A DNA stretch of 64,000 nucleotides from JAGVSV01 sp040766135 (GCA_040766135.1 JAXGRA010000005.1:85432-149431); one strand, 5' to 3'; shown: positions 16,933 through 26,925, counted from the first letter of the stretch. Made by a program: numbers and translations. Notes: generated by a model not told the origin, from the letters alone.

Positions 16933-17488
16933 CCATGTGACCGTGCTGTATGAAGACCTGGACCGCGTGCTGATTTCCAGAGAGGAGATTGCGGCATCCG
17001 TCAAGGAGCTGGGCAAGCAGATTACACAGGATTATGCAGGCAAAAGCCCGGTGCTCATTTGCATTTTAAAGGGTGCTGTGATGTTCTTTGCCGACCTGAT
17101 CCGCAACATTGATTTGCCGATTTCGTTGGATTTTATGGCCATCTCCAGCTATGGCAGCAGCACCAAAACATCGGGCGTGGTACGGATTCTGAAGGACTTG
17201 GATCATGATATAGCCAACTGCGACGTCATTGTGGTGGAGGATATTGTGGACTCCGGGCTGACGCTTAGCTACATCCAGGCCCTGCTTGACCAGCGCGGCG
17301 CGCGCAGCGTCAGGATCGCCACGCTGTTGGACAAGCCTGAGCGCCGCAGGAGCCCCCTCACGGTAGACTACTGCTGCTTTACCATCCCCAATGAATTTGT
17401 GGTGGGCTATGGCTTGGACTATGATGAAAAGTACCGCAACCTGCCTGATGTGGGCGTGCTGTCGCCGCGCATTTACGCCAAAGAATAA
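16925..17488 (+). CDS. hpt: Hypoxanthine phosphoribosyltransferase
   Basis: 187 residues. PRPP-binding motif VIVVEDIVDSGLTLSYI, flexible loop ISSYGSSTKTSG, and FVVGYGLDYDEKYRNLPDVGVL at the C-terminus are all characteristic. It salvages hypoxanthine and guanine to IMP and GMP. AAGGAGGA precedes the ATG, which lies inside the end of tilS. The tilS-hpt-ftsH order matches that near the Bacillus origin. Confidence 0.95.
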   Translation: MADHVTVLYEDLDRVLISREEIAASVKELGKQITQDYAGKSPVLICILKGAVMFFADLIRNIDLPISLDFMAISSYGSSTKTSGVVRILKDLDHDIANCDVIVVEDIVDSGLTLSYIQALLDQRGARSVRIATLLDKPERRRSPLTVDYCCFTIPNEFVVGYGLDYDEKYRNLPDVGVLSPRIYAKE

Positions 17489-17528
17489 AATTATTTACAA
17501 CAAGGACATTTTCAGGGCCTGCATATCA

Positions 17529-17557
17529 TTGCCTGGGCTTGAGCAGCATGGTATACT
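17529..17557 (+). promoter_or_regulatory. Promoter of ftsH
   Basis: -35 TTGCCT, 17 bp, extended -10 TGGTATACT. It lies 32 bp before the TTG start. Confidence 0.65.
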
Positions 17558-17588
17558 TTAGTGGAATTTTTCTAAGGAGGATGTAGAT

Positions 17589-19481
17589 TTGCAGAAGTCC
17601 CGCGGGCTATTGGGATATGTGATTATGATTGCCGCGTTTCTGCTGCTCGCTTATTTTATTTCGGACAGCATGGCCATCCCGCCCAACCGCATTACTTATC
17701 CGGAACTATTGGACAAAATTGCCCGTGACGAGGTGGATCGCGTATCCATCCGCGGCAACTATCTGGTGGGGCGCAATAAGCCCAGCGTGACCGCCATCAG
17801 CGATTATCCGGCCCGGTTCGATTTTGAAACCACCATCGGCCCAGATTTTTATTCCACCGTGCTGACCATGTATGCCAACCAGCACAAGGTGCCGGTGGAA
17901 AATGTAAGCCTGAAGGACTTAAAGTTCAAGGTAGATTATCTGCCGCCGCTGACCACGCCGTGGTATCTGGAAATTCTGCCTTTCCTGCTGCCCATGCTGC
18001 TGGTGATGCTGTTTTGGTACTTCCTCATGCGCCAGCAAAGCGGCGGTAGCGGCAAGGTGCTAAACTTTGGCAAAAGCCGCGCCAACCTGGCCGATCCGGC
18101 CAAGAACAAAATCACCTTTGAGGATGTTGCCGGCGCTGAGGAAGAAAAGGAAGAGCTGCGTGAGATTGTAGACTTCCTTAAAAACCCTAAGCACTATCTG
18201 GAGTTAGGCGCGCGCATTCCCAAGGGCGTGCTGCTGGTGGGCCCCCCTGGCACGGGCAAAACGCTGCTGGCCAAGGCCGTGGCGGGCGAAGCCAAGGTGC
18301 CGTTCTTCTCCATCAGCGGTTCTGATTTTGTAGAGATGTTCGTCGGCGTGGGCGCCAGCCGTGTGCGCGACCTGTTTGAGCAGGCCAAGCGCGCCGCGCC
18401 CAGCATTGTGTTTATCGATGAAATTGACGCCGTGGGTCGCCATCGTGGGGCGGGCCTGGGCGGCGGCCATGACGAGCGGGAGCAGACGCTTAACCAGCTG
18501 CTGGTCGAAATGGACGGCTTTACCACCAACGAGGGCGTTATTGTGATGGCCGCCACCAACCGCCGCGACATCCTGGACCCGGCGCTGCTGCGCCCCGGCC
18601 GGTTTGACCGGCAGGTCACGGTCAATTTCCCGGATATCAACGGGCGCGTGGCTATTCTCAAGGTCCATTCGCGCGGCAAGCCGCTGGACAGCACGGTGGA
18701 TTTTGAGAACATTGCCAAGCGCACGCCGTTTTCCACCGGCGCTGATCTTGAAAACATCATGAACGAAGGCGCCATTCTGGCTGCGCGCAACAAGCAGAAA
18801 ACCATCACCCAGCAAAACCTGATCGAGGCTGTCGAGCGCGTGCAGATGGGCCCCGAAAAAAAGAGCCGCAAGGTGCTGGAGGAGGACAAGCGCGTCATTG
18901 CTTATCATGAAGCAGGACATGCTGTGGTAGGGCACTACTTGCCGTTATGCAACGAGGTGCACACCGTGACCATCGTGCCGCGCGGCAATGCCGGCGGGTT
19001 TACGCTGTCGCTACCTGAAAAGGAATACGATATGCAAAGCCGCGCGCGCCTGCTGCAGCAGGTATCCTGCCTATTGGGTGGACATGCCGCCATTCTGTTG
19101 ATAGAAGACGATGTATACACCGGCGCGCAGTCCGACCTGCAGCGCACCACAGATATTGTGCGCCAGATGATTACCCGTCTGGGCATGAGCGATAACCTGG
19201 GCACCATTTACCTGGGCAATGACCAGGAAATATTTGTGGGCATGGAGTTTGGCCAGACCCGCGAATATAGTGAGGAAGTGGCTGCCAAAATTGACCGCGA
19301 AGTATCGGCCACGCTGGATCAGTGCTATGAGGTGGCGCTTAATACCCTGCGCGAGCACATGGGCAAGCTGCACACCCTGGCCGCGGCCCTGATTGAAAAA
19401 GAGACCATCGGCCGTGAGGATTTCCTGGCGCTGATGGAGCAGGAGGACGAGCCTATCCCCGCATTGGGCACCATCGACTAA
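17589..19481 (+). CDS. ftsH: ATP-dependent zinc metalloprotease FtsH
   Basis: 630 residues with two N-terminal helices (about 7-25 and 125-145) around an extracytoplasmic domain. The AAA module has Walker A GPPGTGKT, pore loop FVEMFVGVG, Walker B IVFIDEID and second region of homology ATNRRDILDPALLRPGRFDRQV. The zinc site is HEAGH, with the third ligand Asp in TGAQSDLQRTT. It degrades membrane and regulatory proteins as a hexamer. The start is a TTG with AAGGAGGA upstream. PHP-domain and VanW genes follow closely and may share its transcript. Confidence 0.95.
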   Translation: MQKSRGLLGYVIMIAAFLLLAYFISDSMAIPPNRITYPELLDKIARDEVDRVSIRGNYLVGRNKPSVTAISDYPARFDFETTIGPDFYSTVLTMYANQHKVPVENVSLKDLKFKVDYLPPLTTPWYLEILPFLLPMLLVMLFWYFLMRQQSGGSGKVLNFGKSRANLADPAKNKITFEDVAGAEEEKEELREIVDFLKNPKHYLELGARIPKGVLLVGPPGTGKTLLAKAVAGEAKVPFFSISGSDFVEMFVGVGASRVRDLFEQAKRAAPSIVFIDEIDAVGRHRGAGLGGGHDEREQTLNQLLVEMDGFTTNEGVIVMAATNRRDILDPALLRPGRFDRQVTVNFPDINGRVAILKVHSRGKPLDSTVDFENIAKRTPFSTGADLENIMNEGAILAARNKQKTITQQNLIEAVERVQMGPEKKSRKVLEEDKRVIAYHEAGHAVVGHYLPLCNEVHTVTIVPRGNAGGFTLSLPEKEYDMQSRARLLQQVSCLLGGHAAILLIEDDVYTGAQSDLQRTTDIVRQMITRLGMSDNLGTIYLGNDQEIFVGMEFGQTREYSEEVAAKIDREVSATLDQCYEVALNTLREHMGKLHTLAAALIEKETIGREDFLALMEQEDEPIPALGTID

Positions 19482-19483
19482 GC

Positions 19484-20362
19484 ATGCAACAAGTTTTCCA
19501 TGCGGGCGGGCGGCGCCCGTGGCGGCCCGACCTGCATCTGCATACCACCGCATCTGATGGCGTATTGAGCGCGCAGGAACTTATCCTGCGCGCCCATGCG
19601 CATAGATTGAACATCATTGCGGTAACCGACCATGATACCCTGCTGGGGCTGGAGGACGCTGCGCAGGCAGCACAAGATCAGGGCATCATATTCATCCCTG
19701 GTGTAGAGGTAAGCACCGCCGGCAGCGATGAGGTGCATGTGCTAGCTTACTTTGTCCATAAAAATATGGCGCGCCTGGACGCGCTGCTAAGCAGTTTCCG
19801 TCAGGACAAGGATGAGCGGTGCCTGAAATGCTTAGAACGGTTAAATGAACTGGGCATGCCGCTTACGCTGGATGATTTGCAGATACCCCAGGGGGTGGCG
19901 GGCGGCCGCCCGCTCATTGCCCGCGCCATGGTGCGCAAGGGATACGCAGCCTCTGTGCCTGATGCGTTTGAACATTTTTTAGCCGCAGGTCGGCCGGCCT
20001 ACATCGACCGCAAACGTGTGGACACTGGCGAGGTCATCGCTATGTTGTGTGCCGAGGGGGCTGTTCCTGTGCTGGCGCATCCCGGCCTGCTGCCTTATCA
20101 GGGCGAGGAGCTTCGAGAAAAGCTGGATTACTGGGTTTCGTGCGGGTTGATGGGCATTGAAGCCTATCATCCGGAGCATGATACGGACACCTGCTTATAC
20201 TGGGAACGATTTGCACGCTCCAATGGGCTGCTGGTGACCGGCGGCAGCGACTTTCATGACGGAAGCCCCCCACACGGTGAAATGGGGCACGTACTGCCCC
20301 TGTGGAGCACCGCAGACCAGGATGTACACGATTTGCTGCAAAAAGGAGGGATGGCTGTATGA
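19484..20362 (+). CDS. PHP domain phosphoesterase
   Basis: 292 residues. Metal-binding PHP motifs: DLHLHTTASDG (residues 16-26), VTDHDTLLG, IPGVEVST, LAHPGLLP and GGSDFHDG. This matches the small PHP proteins related to E. coli YciV (RNase AM / 3',5'-nucleoside bisphosphate phosphatase), and the exact substrate is inferred. It begins 3 nt after the ftsH stop and overlaps the VanW gene by 4 nt. Confidence 0.88.
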   Translation: MQQVFHAGGRRPWRPDLHLHTTASDGVLSAQELILRAHAHRLNIIAVTDHDTLLGLEDAAQAAQDQGIIFIPGVEVSTAGSDEVHVLAYFVHKNMARLDALLSSFRQDKDERCLKCLERLNELGMPLTLDDLQIPQGVAGGRPLIARAMVRKGYAASVPDAFEHFLAAGRPAYIDRKRVDTGEVIAMLCAEGAVPVLAHPGLLPYQGEELREKLDYWVSCGLMGIEAYHPEHDTDTCLYWERFARSNGLLVTGGSDFHDGSPPHGEMGHVLPLWSTADQDVHDLLQKGGMAV

Positions 20363-21873
20363 ACCGCGCACCGGTGCGCAACAAAGCGCCCCATCAGCAT
20401 CCTCCGCGCGCCCATGGACGGGGAGGCCGTGGTATACGCTGGTTCATCCTGTTGGTGCTGCTGGCTGTGGCAGCCGCCCTTCTATGGTACGGCGTGAAGG
20501 AATTGCGTCAACGCCGCGTAGCCGAGGAAATTGCACCCTTTGAAACAGTCTTTGCGCCCAACATCACCATCAACGGCACATCCATTTCAGGCATGACGCC
20601 GCAGCAGGCGCTGGACACACTGACGCAGCAGATGAACGCGCAGTTGAACTCCTGGAGCCTGAACCTTACCTATCGCGGCCACCGTTTTACCACGCTGACC
20701 TACCCGCTGCTGGGCATGACGTTCTCGCCGGAGCAGCTGTATCCTTATCTGAATGAAGCGTGGCAGTTGACGCATGTGGGCGATGTGTTTGCGCGCAAGC
20801 AAGCGCTGGAAGCGCGTGCCGAAAACCCCTATAACGCCAACACACAGGCTGGCACGGCCAGTGCAGACATGGTGGATGCGTATCTTGCGTCCATTGCGCC
20901 CTATATCAATCGCCCGCCGCAGGATGCTGTGCTGCTGGGCTTTAACCCGGACTCCGTTAATGCACCGTTTTCTTTCCAGCAGGAGCAGGTGGGCCTGACG
21001 CTGGACATACAGGCCGCGCGCGAGGATATCCTGGCGCTGGCGGCCTCCGGACAATCCGGTGACTATGAATTGCAGCCTGCGCCCGTCCCCCCCAATGTGA
21101 CGGTAAGCGATTTAAACAAGCAAGTTGCGCTGCGCGCCACGGCGCAGACCTCCATCAGCACCCGTTCCACCGAAAACCGCAACAACAACATCCGCGTGGC
21201 GTTCTCGCGCTTTAACGGCATGGTACTTAAAAATGGTCAGGAGTTCAGCTTCAACCGCATTGTGGGCCCGCGCGATTATAAAAGCGGCTTTTTCGATGCG
21301 GACGAAATAGCGTACGGTGAATATGTCACGGGTGTGGGTGGCGGCGTGTGCCAGGCCAGCAGCACGCTGTATCAGGCTGCGCTGATGGCGGGCATGACCA
21401 TTACCGACCGCACCGCGCACTCCGATCCGGTCAACTACACGGATAAAGGCCTGGACGCCACGGTGTTTTACAGCCGTGATCGTAAGATTGATTTCAAATT
21501 TCGCAACAAAACCGGTGGGGATGTCTATATTGCGGCGCATGTTACTCAGGCCGGCAATAATGCAAAAAAACTGATGTGCACCATCCGAATCTATGGCCCC
21601 TCGCTGGGCGATCAGGTCACCTACCGCCTGCGTACCGAAATCCTGGAAACGCTGCAATATGTAGGCGAACCCATTTACCGTCAGGACAAGAATCATGAGT
21701 ATGTGACCTATGTAGACGAGACCAAGAAAATCAACGATGCCAAGGAAGGCTACGTGGTAGCCACGTATCTGCAAAAATTCGAGGGGGCTACCATGGTAGA
21801 GGAACATCGCGTCACCACCGATACTTATGCTGCCAAGGCCCCTGAATACTGGCGCGGAACGATGAGAAGATAG
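20359..21873 (+). CDS. VanW family membrane-anchored protein with peptidoglycan-binding-like domain
   Basis: 504 residues from the ATG at 20359, which overlaps the PHP stop (ATGA) and follows GGAGG. A basic N-terminus and one membrane helix (about 25-47) are followed by an extracellular YoaR-type region (about 65-260) with the repeated theme INGTSISGMTPQQALDTL. Then comes the VanW domain with FSFNRIVGPRDY, GVGGGVCQASSTLYQAALMAGM and RTAHSDPVNYT. The family is common in Gram-positives and probably works at the cell wall; its biochemical role is unknown. Confidence 0.88.
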   Translation: MNRAPVRNKAPHQHPPRAHGRGGRGIRWFILLVLLAVAAALLWYGVKELRQRRVAEEIAPFETVFAPNITINGTSISGMTPQQALDTLTQQMNAQLNSWSLNLTYRGHRFTTLTYPLLGMTFSPEQLYPYLNEAWQLTHVGDVFARKQALEARAENPYNANTQAGTASADMVDAYLASIAPYINRPPQDAVLLGFNPDSVNAPFSFQQEQVGLTLDIQAAREDILALAASGQSGDYELQPAPVPPNVTVSDLNKQVALRATAQTSISTRSTENRNNNIRVAFSRFNGMVLKNGQEFSFNRIVGPRDYKSGFFDADEIAYGEYVTGVGGGVCQASSTLYQAALMAGMTITDRTAHSDPVNYTDKGLDATVFYSRDRKIDFKFRNKTGGDVYIAAHVTQAGNNAKKLMCTIRIYGPSLGDQVTYRLRTEILETLQYVGEPIYRQDKNHEYVTYVDETKKINDAKEGYVVATYLQKFEGATMVEEHRVTTDTYAAKAPEYWRGTMRR

Positions 21874-21909
21874 AAGTTGCTAACAAAGCATGATGAGGAG
21901 GTATTATCA

Positions 21910-23010
21910 ATGAAGAGATCCCTGCGCGTGGGCGTGATCGGCTATGCTCATTCCCATATTGATTACCATGTTAATTCATTTCTGAAGTTGGGTGACCAGG
22001 TTACCTGGGTGGCCAGTGCGGACAATGCGCCCTTGATTCAGCCCATCAGCGAGGTGCGCGGCACGCGCATCGGCTGGCGGCGCGAGATTGAGGCCAAGGT
22101 GCCCTTTGGCCGCATCTATGAGGATTGGCGCGCCATGCTGGACAACGAACAGTTTGATGTGATGTTAGTGTGCGCAGACAACGCCATGCACGGCGAGGTA
22201 TGCGAAGCCATACTGCGCCGCGGTATCCATGTCATTACTGAAAAGCCCATGGCGGACACCCTGCAGCAGGCCCTGCGCATGGTGCGTGCGGCCAGGGAGG
22301 GCAATGCCCACCTCGTTGTCAACTGGCCCAGCACCTGGTGGCCGGAGGTGCGCCATGCATATACATTGATTCAACAGGGTGAAATCGGACATCTGTTCAA
22401 GGTGACCCACCGTAACACCGATTCGCTGGGGCCCTTGTCCTACGGGCAGCAGATGACCGATATCGAGCGCGGGTACGAATGGTGGTACCATGAGAAGGCC
22501 GGCGGCGGCGCGATGCTGGATTATTGCTGCTATGGCGCGTGCCTGTCGCGGTGGTTCTTTGGCGCAAAGGCGGATGCGGCCTGGGGCATTAAGGCGCGGT
22601 TCGATGGCTTCTTTGGCGATGCCGAGGATTACGCCACCATTACGGCGCGCTATCCCAGCGGCATTGCCATCGTGGAAGGTTCCTGGACGACGGTGAACAC
22701 CGGCATTCCCAGCGGGCCCATCTTCTATGGTACAAAAGGCACATTGGTCATTGAAAAAGACCGCAGCCTGCGTACCTATGCAACCCGGCACAAACAGGAT
22801 GCGGATAAAATTCATGAAGTGCCGCCGCTGCCCGAAGGGCGCCAGGATATTGCCCAGGAATTTTTGCATTATTTAGCCACGGGCGAGCTGCACCCCACGC
22901 TGGACCTTCCCGTCAACATTGACGCCATGGCTATGCTGGATGCGGGCATCCGCTCCGCCGTCTCCGGCAAGATGGAACAAGTAAACGACAAATATTGGTG
23001 TATTGGATGA
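21910..23010 (+). CDS. Gfo/Idh/MocA family oxidoreductase
   Basis: 366 residues. The N-terminal Rossmann segment RVGVIGYAHSHIDYHVNSF carries a less usual glycine loop. EKPMADTLQQALRMV is the conserved EKP motif. The C-terminal half has the alpha/beta domain (WWYHEKAGGGAMLDYCCYG). It uses NAD(P) to oxidise or reduce a sugar or similar compound; the substrate is unknown. I start at the ATG at 21910 because GAGGAGG precedes it, not at the upstream in-frame codon at 21877. A terminator follows. Confidence 0.85.
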   Translation: MKRSLRVGVIGYAHSHIDYHVNSFLKLGDQVTWVASADNAPLIQPISEVRGTRIGWRREIEAKVPFGRIYEDWRAMLDNEQFDVMLVCADNAMHGEVCEAILRRGIHVITEKPMADTLQQALRMVRAAREGNAHLVVNWPSTWWPEVRHAYTLIQQGEIGHLFKVTHRNTDSLGPLSYGQQMTDIERGYEWWYHEKAGGGAMLDYCCYGACLSRWFFGAKADAAWGIKARFDGFFGDAEDYATITARYPSGIAIVEGSWTTVNTGIPSGPIFYGTKGTLVIEKDRSLRTYATRHKQDADKIHEVPPLPEGRQDIAQEFLHYLATGELHPTLDLPVNIDAMAMLDAGIRSAVSGKMEQVNDKYWCIG

Positions 23011-23024
23011 CCCATATGTACACG

Positions 23025-23056
23025 GCCCGCCGGGATAAATCGGCGGGCTGATTTCT
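23025..23056 (+). terminator. Intrinsic terminator after the oxidoreductase gene
   Basis: 8-bp GC stem (GCCCGCCG with CGGCGGGC, 8-nt loop) followed by TGATTTCT, 15 bp after the stop. Confidence 0.65.
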
Positions 23057-23104
23057 ATTCAAACAACATTTTTATACAAGGTATTCCATTTTCATGCAGT
23101 AAGT

Positions 23105-23112
23105 GCTATAAT
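23105..23112 (+). promoter_or_regulatory. Extended -10 promoter of nadK-argR-recN
   Basis: TGCTATAAT-type extended -10 (TATAAT at 23107-23112), 24 bp before the ATG. The -35 at 17 bp (TTCCAT) is weak. Confidence 0.5.
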
Positions 23113-23135
23113 GCGCTCAGACACGGAGGCATAGC

Positions 23136-23993
23136 ATGAGTAAAGGCCCCACTTTTTTCTTGTTCGCCAATCCCTACAAACCGGACACCGTAGCCACTTC
23201 CGCAGTGCTGGCGCGTTTGCTGTTCAAGCGAGGCGCGCGCATACTGATGGATGCTTGGCTGCATGAACGCGTACAGGTTGGCGAGCCGTGCGGGTTGGAT
23301 CAACTGCCTCAGACCACCACGGCCGTGGTGTCCTTAGGCGGGGACGGCACGCTGCTGCGCACCATATCACATGCGGCGGCCAGAGGCATCCCGGTGCTGG
23401 GCATTCACATGGGGCATGTGGGCTTTTTGCTGGAGGTCACCCCCGATGATCTGGAGCAGACGGCAGAACGGCTGATGACGGGGGACTACCACACAGAGGA
23501 GCGCATGATGCTGTGCTGCCGCGTCAACGACGAAGAGGACATGCTGGTCATGAACGACGTGGCTTTAACCCGCGGCCAAAGCCCCAGCAGCATCGAGGTC
23601 AAAGCATATGCAGATGGCGAGACGATTTTTTTTAGCCGCGGTGACGGGCTGCTGGTAGCAACGCCCACAGGCACCACAGGCTATGCGTTGTCGGCTGGTG
23701 GCCCGGTGGTGTATCCGCTGATGTCCTGCTTGGTGCTGGTGTCCATATGCTCGCATATATTAACCCAGCGCCCCATCGTGATGCCTGAGGACAAAAATGT
23801 GTTGCTTACTGCGCATGCGCACCCTGAACAGCCCTGTCAGATTATCATGGATGGGCAGGTTGTCCTCAATCGGACGGGCGAGGTGCGCGTTCAAATCCGC
23901 AAAGCGGATGTCAAGGCACGCTTTATTCGCTTTAGCGAACAGCAATTTTTAACACGCCTGCGGCAAAAGCAGGCTGAATGGAACGAAATATAA
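23136..23993 (+). CDS. nadK: NAD kinase
   Basis: 285 residues. The diagnostic SLGGDGTLLRT (about 66-76), GIHMGHVGFL, the NDV-A region MNDVALTRG, and the glycine-rich TPTGTTGYALSAGGPVVYP are all present. It phosphorylates NAD+ to NADP+. It begins the classic nadK-argR-recN cluster of Clostridia and Bacillus, with 9 bp to argR. The dxs and tlyA genes that often precede nadK are not here. Confidence 0.95.
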   Translation: MSKGPTFFLFANPYKPDTVATSAVLARLLFKRGARILMDAWLHERVQVGEPCGLDQLPQTTTAVVSLGGDGTLLRTISHAAARGIPVLGIHMGHVGFLLEVTPDDLEQTAERLMTGDYHTEERMMLCCRVNDEEDMLVMNDVALTRGQSPSSIEVKAYADGETIFFSRGDGLLVATPTGTTGYALSAGGPVVYPLMSCLVLVSICSHILTQRPIVMPEDKNVLLTAHAHPEQPCQIIMDGQVVLNRTGEVRVQIRKADVKARFIRFSEQQFLTRLRQKQAEWNEI

Positions 23994-24002
23994 GGAGGAA
24001 CC

Positions 24003-24452
24003 ATGAAAAGCTCACGACAGACCGCCATCCTAAGCCTGGTGGAACAGCAGGACATCAAAACACAGGAGGAGCTGGCCGAAAAACTGCGCGAGCGGGGTAT
24101 CAGTGTCACCCAGGCTACCGTATCGCGCGATATTAAGGAGCTGAGGCTGCTCAAGGTAATGTCTGAAGGCGGCGGCTATAAGTATGCCACCGCAGACCGT
24201 GCCGAGCATGGCATATCCGAGCGTTTTGTGCGCATGTTTGTGGACTCGGTCATATCCATCAACTATTCGGGCAATATCGTGGTCATCCGCACGCTGGCAG
24301 GCAGCGCCAATGTGGCTGGCGAAGCCATCGACAACATGCGCTGGTCCGAGATTCTGGGCACGCTGTCGGGCGACAACACCATCTTTGTGGTGACCCGCAC
24401 GCCGGAGGATGCGCCCAACGTTGTGGAGCGTTTCCGCGAAATTATCCGCTAA
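24003..24452 (+). CDS. argR: Arginine repressor
   Basis: 149 residues, standard length. The N-terminal winged helix has SVTQATVSRDIKELRLLKV (about 38-56). The C-terminal oligomerisation and arginine-binding domain includes VIRTLAGSANVAGEAID and ILGTLSGDNTIFVV. It represses arginine synthesis and activates catabolism as an Arg-bound hexamer. AAGGAGG is 5 nt before the ATG. Confidence 0.95.
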   Translation: MKSSRQTAILSLVEQQDIKTQEELAEKLRERGISVTQATVSRDIKELRLLKVMSEGGGYKYATADRAEHGISERFVRMFVDSVISINYSGNIVVIRTLAGSANVAGEAIDNMRWSEILGTLSGDNTIFVVTRTPEDAPNVVERFREIIR

Positions 24453-24468
24453 GGGCTAATTAAAGCGG

Positions 24469-26196
24469 ATGCTCAAACAAATCCTGATACGCAACTTCGT
24501 GCTGGTGGACGAGGTTGTGCTTGTGCTGGATCCGGGGCTGAACGTGCTAACCGGTGAAACCGGTGCCGGCAAATCCATCGTAGTGGATGCGGTGGGCTTT
24601 TTGCTGGGTGGTCGGGCTGACCGGGACCTTATCCGCACGGGCTATGACAAGGCCTATGTGGAGGGTATTTTTGACGTACGCACGTTGCCGCAGGTGGAGG
24701 AGTTGCTGGCGCAGTACGAGCTGGAGCCCGATGAAATGGGCGAGCTGATGCTGTCCCGCGAGTTATCTGCAAGCGGGCGCAGCACCTGCCGCATCATGGG
24801 CGTGGCCGTGCCTCTGGGTGCCTTAAAGCAGGTGGCGGAGCATTTGATGGACATCCACGGCCAGCATGATCACCAGCGATTGCTCAATGAAAGCACACAT
24901 TTGGAATATTTAGACACCTTTGGGTCGGCGCAGCATGCGCAGGCCTTGTTAAAGCTAAAGGATACATATACTCAATATGCAGAGGCCGACCGCGCTTTTC
25001 AGACGCTGCACGCGCGCAGCGTGGAGCGCGCCGAGCGCATGGCGCTGCTGACCCTGCAGCAGCAGGAGCTGGCCGCAGCCAAGCTGGTGCCCGGCGAAGA
25101 GGAGGAGTTGACCCGCGCACGCGACCTGCTGCGCAATGCAGACAAGGTGCGCTCGGCGCTGGAGACGGCCTATAATCACCTGTATGGTGCGGACCGTGCG
25201 CGGGAAACGGCGCTGTATTTGGTGCGCGCGGCTGCTGATGCGCTGGCTCCCATTGCCGCCCTGGGCGAGGAATATGCACAGCTAAAAGAGCGCCTGGACA
25301 GCGCCTACTACGAAATTGAGGATACGGCGCTGACCGCACGCTCCCTGCTGGATGGGGTAGAAGCGGGCGGCCGCACGCTGGAGCAAACCGAGGAACGCCT
25401 GGATTTGCTGCGCCGTCTGGGCCGCAAGTACGGGGCCACGGTGGACGATATGCTGTCTGCTCTCAAGCGTATTGAGGAAGAGCTGGAGCAGTTTGCCACC
25501 ATGGATGATACCCTGACGGTGCTGGAGGATAAGCGCACCCAGGCGCTGGCGCGGTACCGGGCCGAGGCGGACAAGGTCAGCCGCAGCCGCGCGCAAATGG
25601 CCCTTGCGCTGGGTGAGCGCATCGAGCAGCAGCTGGCGGAACTGAACATGAAGGGCACCAAAATACGCGTGATGGTCAACCGCGAAGAGGGGCGCATCGC
25701 GCACGATGGCTTTGACAGCGTGCAGATTTGGATGGCCCCCAATGCAGGGGAGCCGCCGCGCGCGCTGGCGCGCATTGCGTCCGGCGGCGAACTGTCGCGT
25801 GTGATGCTGGCGCTCAAATCCATCTCGGCTGAAAAAAGCGAAATCCCGGCCATGGTGTTTGACGAAATTGATACCGGTATCAGCGGCCACACCGCGCAGG
25901 CCGTGGCTGAAAAACTGTGGGATACCGCGCGCTACCGGCAAGTACTCTGCGTTACGCATTTGCAACAGATTGCCTGCATGGCCTCCCGGCATTTTTTGGT
26001 GGAAAAGGGAGAGAAAAACGGGCGCACCACCGGGCGTGTGCACATATTGGAGAACGCCGCGCGCGAGCAGGAGATTGCCCGCATGTTGGGCGGCGTGCGC
26101 GAGGGCCGCGACAGCAGCCTGCAGCACGCGCAGGCCATGCTGCAAGATGCCCTGGCCTATCGCAAACGCAACGGCGGGCGCGGGCAAGCGTATTGA
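24469..26196 (+). CDS. recN: DNA repair protein RecN
   Basis: 575 residues. SMC-like layout: N-terminal Walker A GETGAGKSIVVDAV, a long coiled-coil middle (about 150-380), and a C-terminal ABC half with IASGGELSRVMLALK, VFDEIDTGISGHTAQAV and CVTHLQQIACMA. RecN tethers DNA ends during double-strand-break repair. It starts 17 bp after argR. The relationship of recN to argR is positional, not functional. Confidence 0.95.
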   Translation: MLKQILIRNFVLVDEVVLVLDPGLNVLTGETGAGKSIVVDAVGFLLGGRADRDLIRTGYDKAYVEGIFDVRTLPQVEELLAQYELEPDEMGELMLSRELSASGRSTCRIMGVAVPLGALKQVAEHLMDIHGQHDHQRLLNESTHLEYLDTFGSAQHAQALLKLKDTYTQYAEADRAFQTLHARSVERAERMALLTLQQQELAAAKLVPGEEEELTRARDLLRNADKVRSALETAYNHLYGADRARETALYLVRAAADALAPIAALGEEYAQLKERLDSAYYEIEDTALTARSLLDGVEAGGRTLEQTEERLDLLRRLGRKYGATVDDMLSALKRIEEELEQFATMDDTLTVLEDKRTQALARYRAEADKVSRSRAQMALALGERIEQQLAELNMKGTKIRVMVNREEGRIAHDGFDSVQIWMAPNAGEPPRALARIASGGELSRVMLALKSISAEKSEIPAMVFDEIDTGISGHTAQAVAEKLWDTARYRQVLCVTHLQQIACMASRHFLVEKGEKNGRTTGRVHILENAAREQEIARMLGGVREGRDSSLQHAQAMLQDALAYRKRNGGRGQAY

Positions 26197-26200
26197 TCAT

Positions 26201-26229
26201 TTGCAGCAGCCTGAATGCTGGTGTATACT
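26201..26229 (+). promoter_or_regulatory. Promoter of upp
   Basis: -35 TTGCAG, 17 bp, -10 TATACT. It lies 45 bp before the upp ATG. Confidence 0.6.
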
Positions 26230-26273
26230 AACCGGCATAGAAATCCAATCCAAAGTGAAGGAGAGGCAATGGC

Positions 26274-26906
26274 ATGACCGAGAAAGTCCATATCCTTAAC
26301 CACCCGTTGATTCAGCATAAGCTGAGCATTATGCGCGACAAGAACACCGGTACCAAGGAGTTTCGAGAGCTTCTGGATGAGATTTCCATGCTGATGGTAT
26401 ATGAAGTCACGCGTGATCTGCCCACCGAGGAGGTGGAGGTGGAAACACCCATCACCAAGATGCACACCCGCATGCTGTCCGGCATGCCCATTGGCGTGGT
26501 GCCCATTCTGCGCGCAGGCCTGGGCATGGTGGACGGCATCATGCAGTTGATTCCCAACGCCAAGGTAGGCCACATCGGTTTGTACCGCGATCCGGACACC
26601 TTGCAGCCGGTGGAATATTATTGCAAACTGCCCGCTGATTCCGAGCATCGCCTGTTGGTGGTGCTGGATCCCATGCTGGCCACCGGCGGCAGCGCTTCGG
26701 CTGCAATTACCTTTATCAAACAGCGCGGCAGCACCAATATCAAACTGGTCAACCTGATTGCTGCACCCGAGGGTATTGAGCGCGTCCAGCAGGATCACCC
26801 GGATGTAGATATCTATGTCGCAGCGCTGGACGAAAAGTTGAACGACCATGGCTATATCATCCCCGGCTTGGGAGATGCGGGGGATCGCCTGTACGGCACC
26901 AAATAA
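26274..26906 (+). CDS. upp: Uracil phosphoribosyltransferase
   Basis: 210 residues, standard. Motifs: HPLIQHKLSIMRDKNTGTKEF at the N-terminus, VPILRAGLGMVDG, the PRPP loop VVLDPMLATGGSASAAI, and LNDHGYIIPGLGDAGDRLYGT at the C-terminus. It converts uracil and PRPP to UMP. It is monocistronic, with its own promoter and terminator. Confidence 0.96.
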   Translation: MTEKVHILNHPLIQHKLSIMRDKNTGTKEFRELLDEISMLMVYEVTRDLPTEEVEVETPITKMHTRMLSGMPIGVVPILRAGLGMVDGIMQLIPNAKVGHIGLYRDPDTLQPVEYYCKLPADSEHRLLVVLDPMLATGGSASAAITFIKQRGSTNIKLVNLIAAPEGIERVQQDHPDVDIYVAALDEKLNDHGYIIPGLGDAGDRLYGTK

Positions 26907-26925
26907 CCCCAACTTCAATCATTTG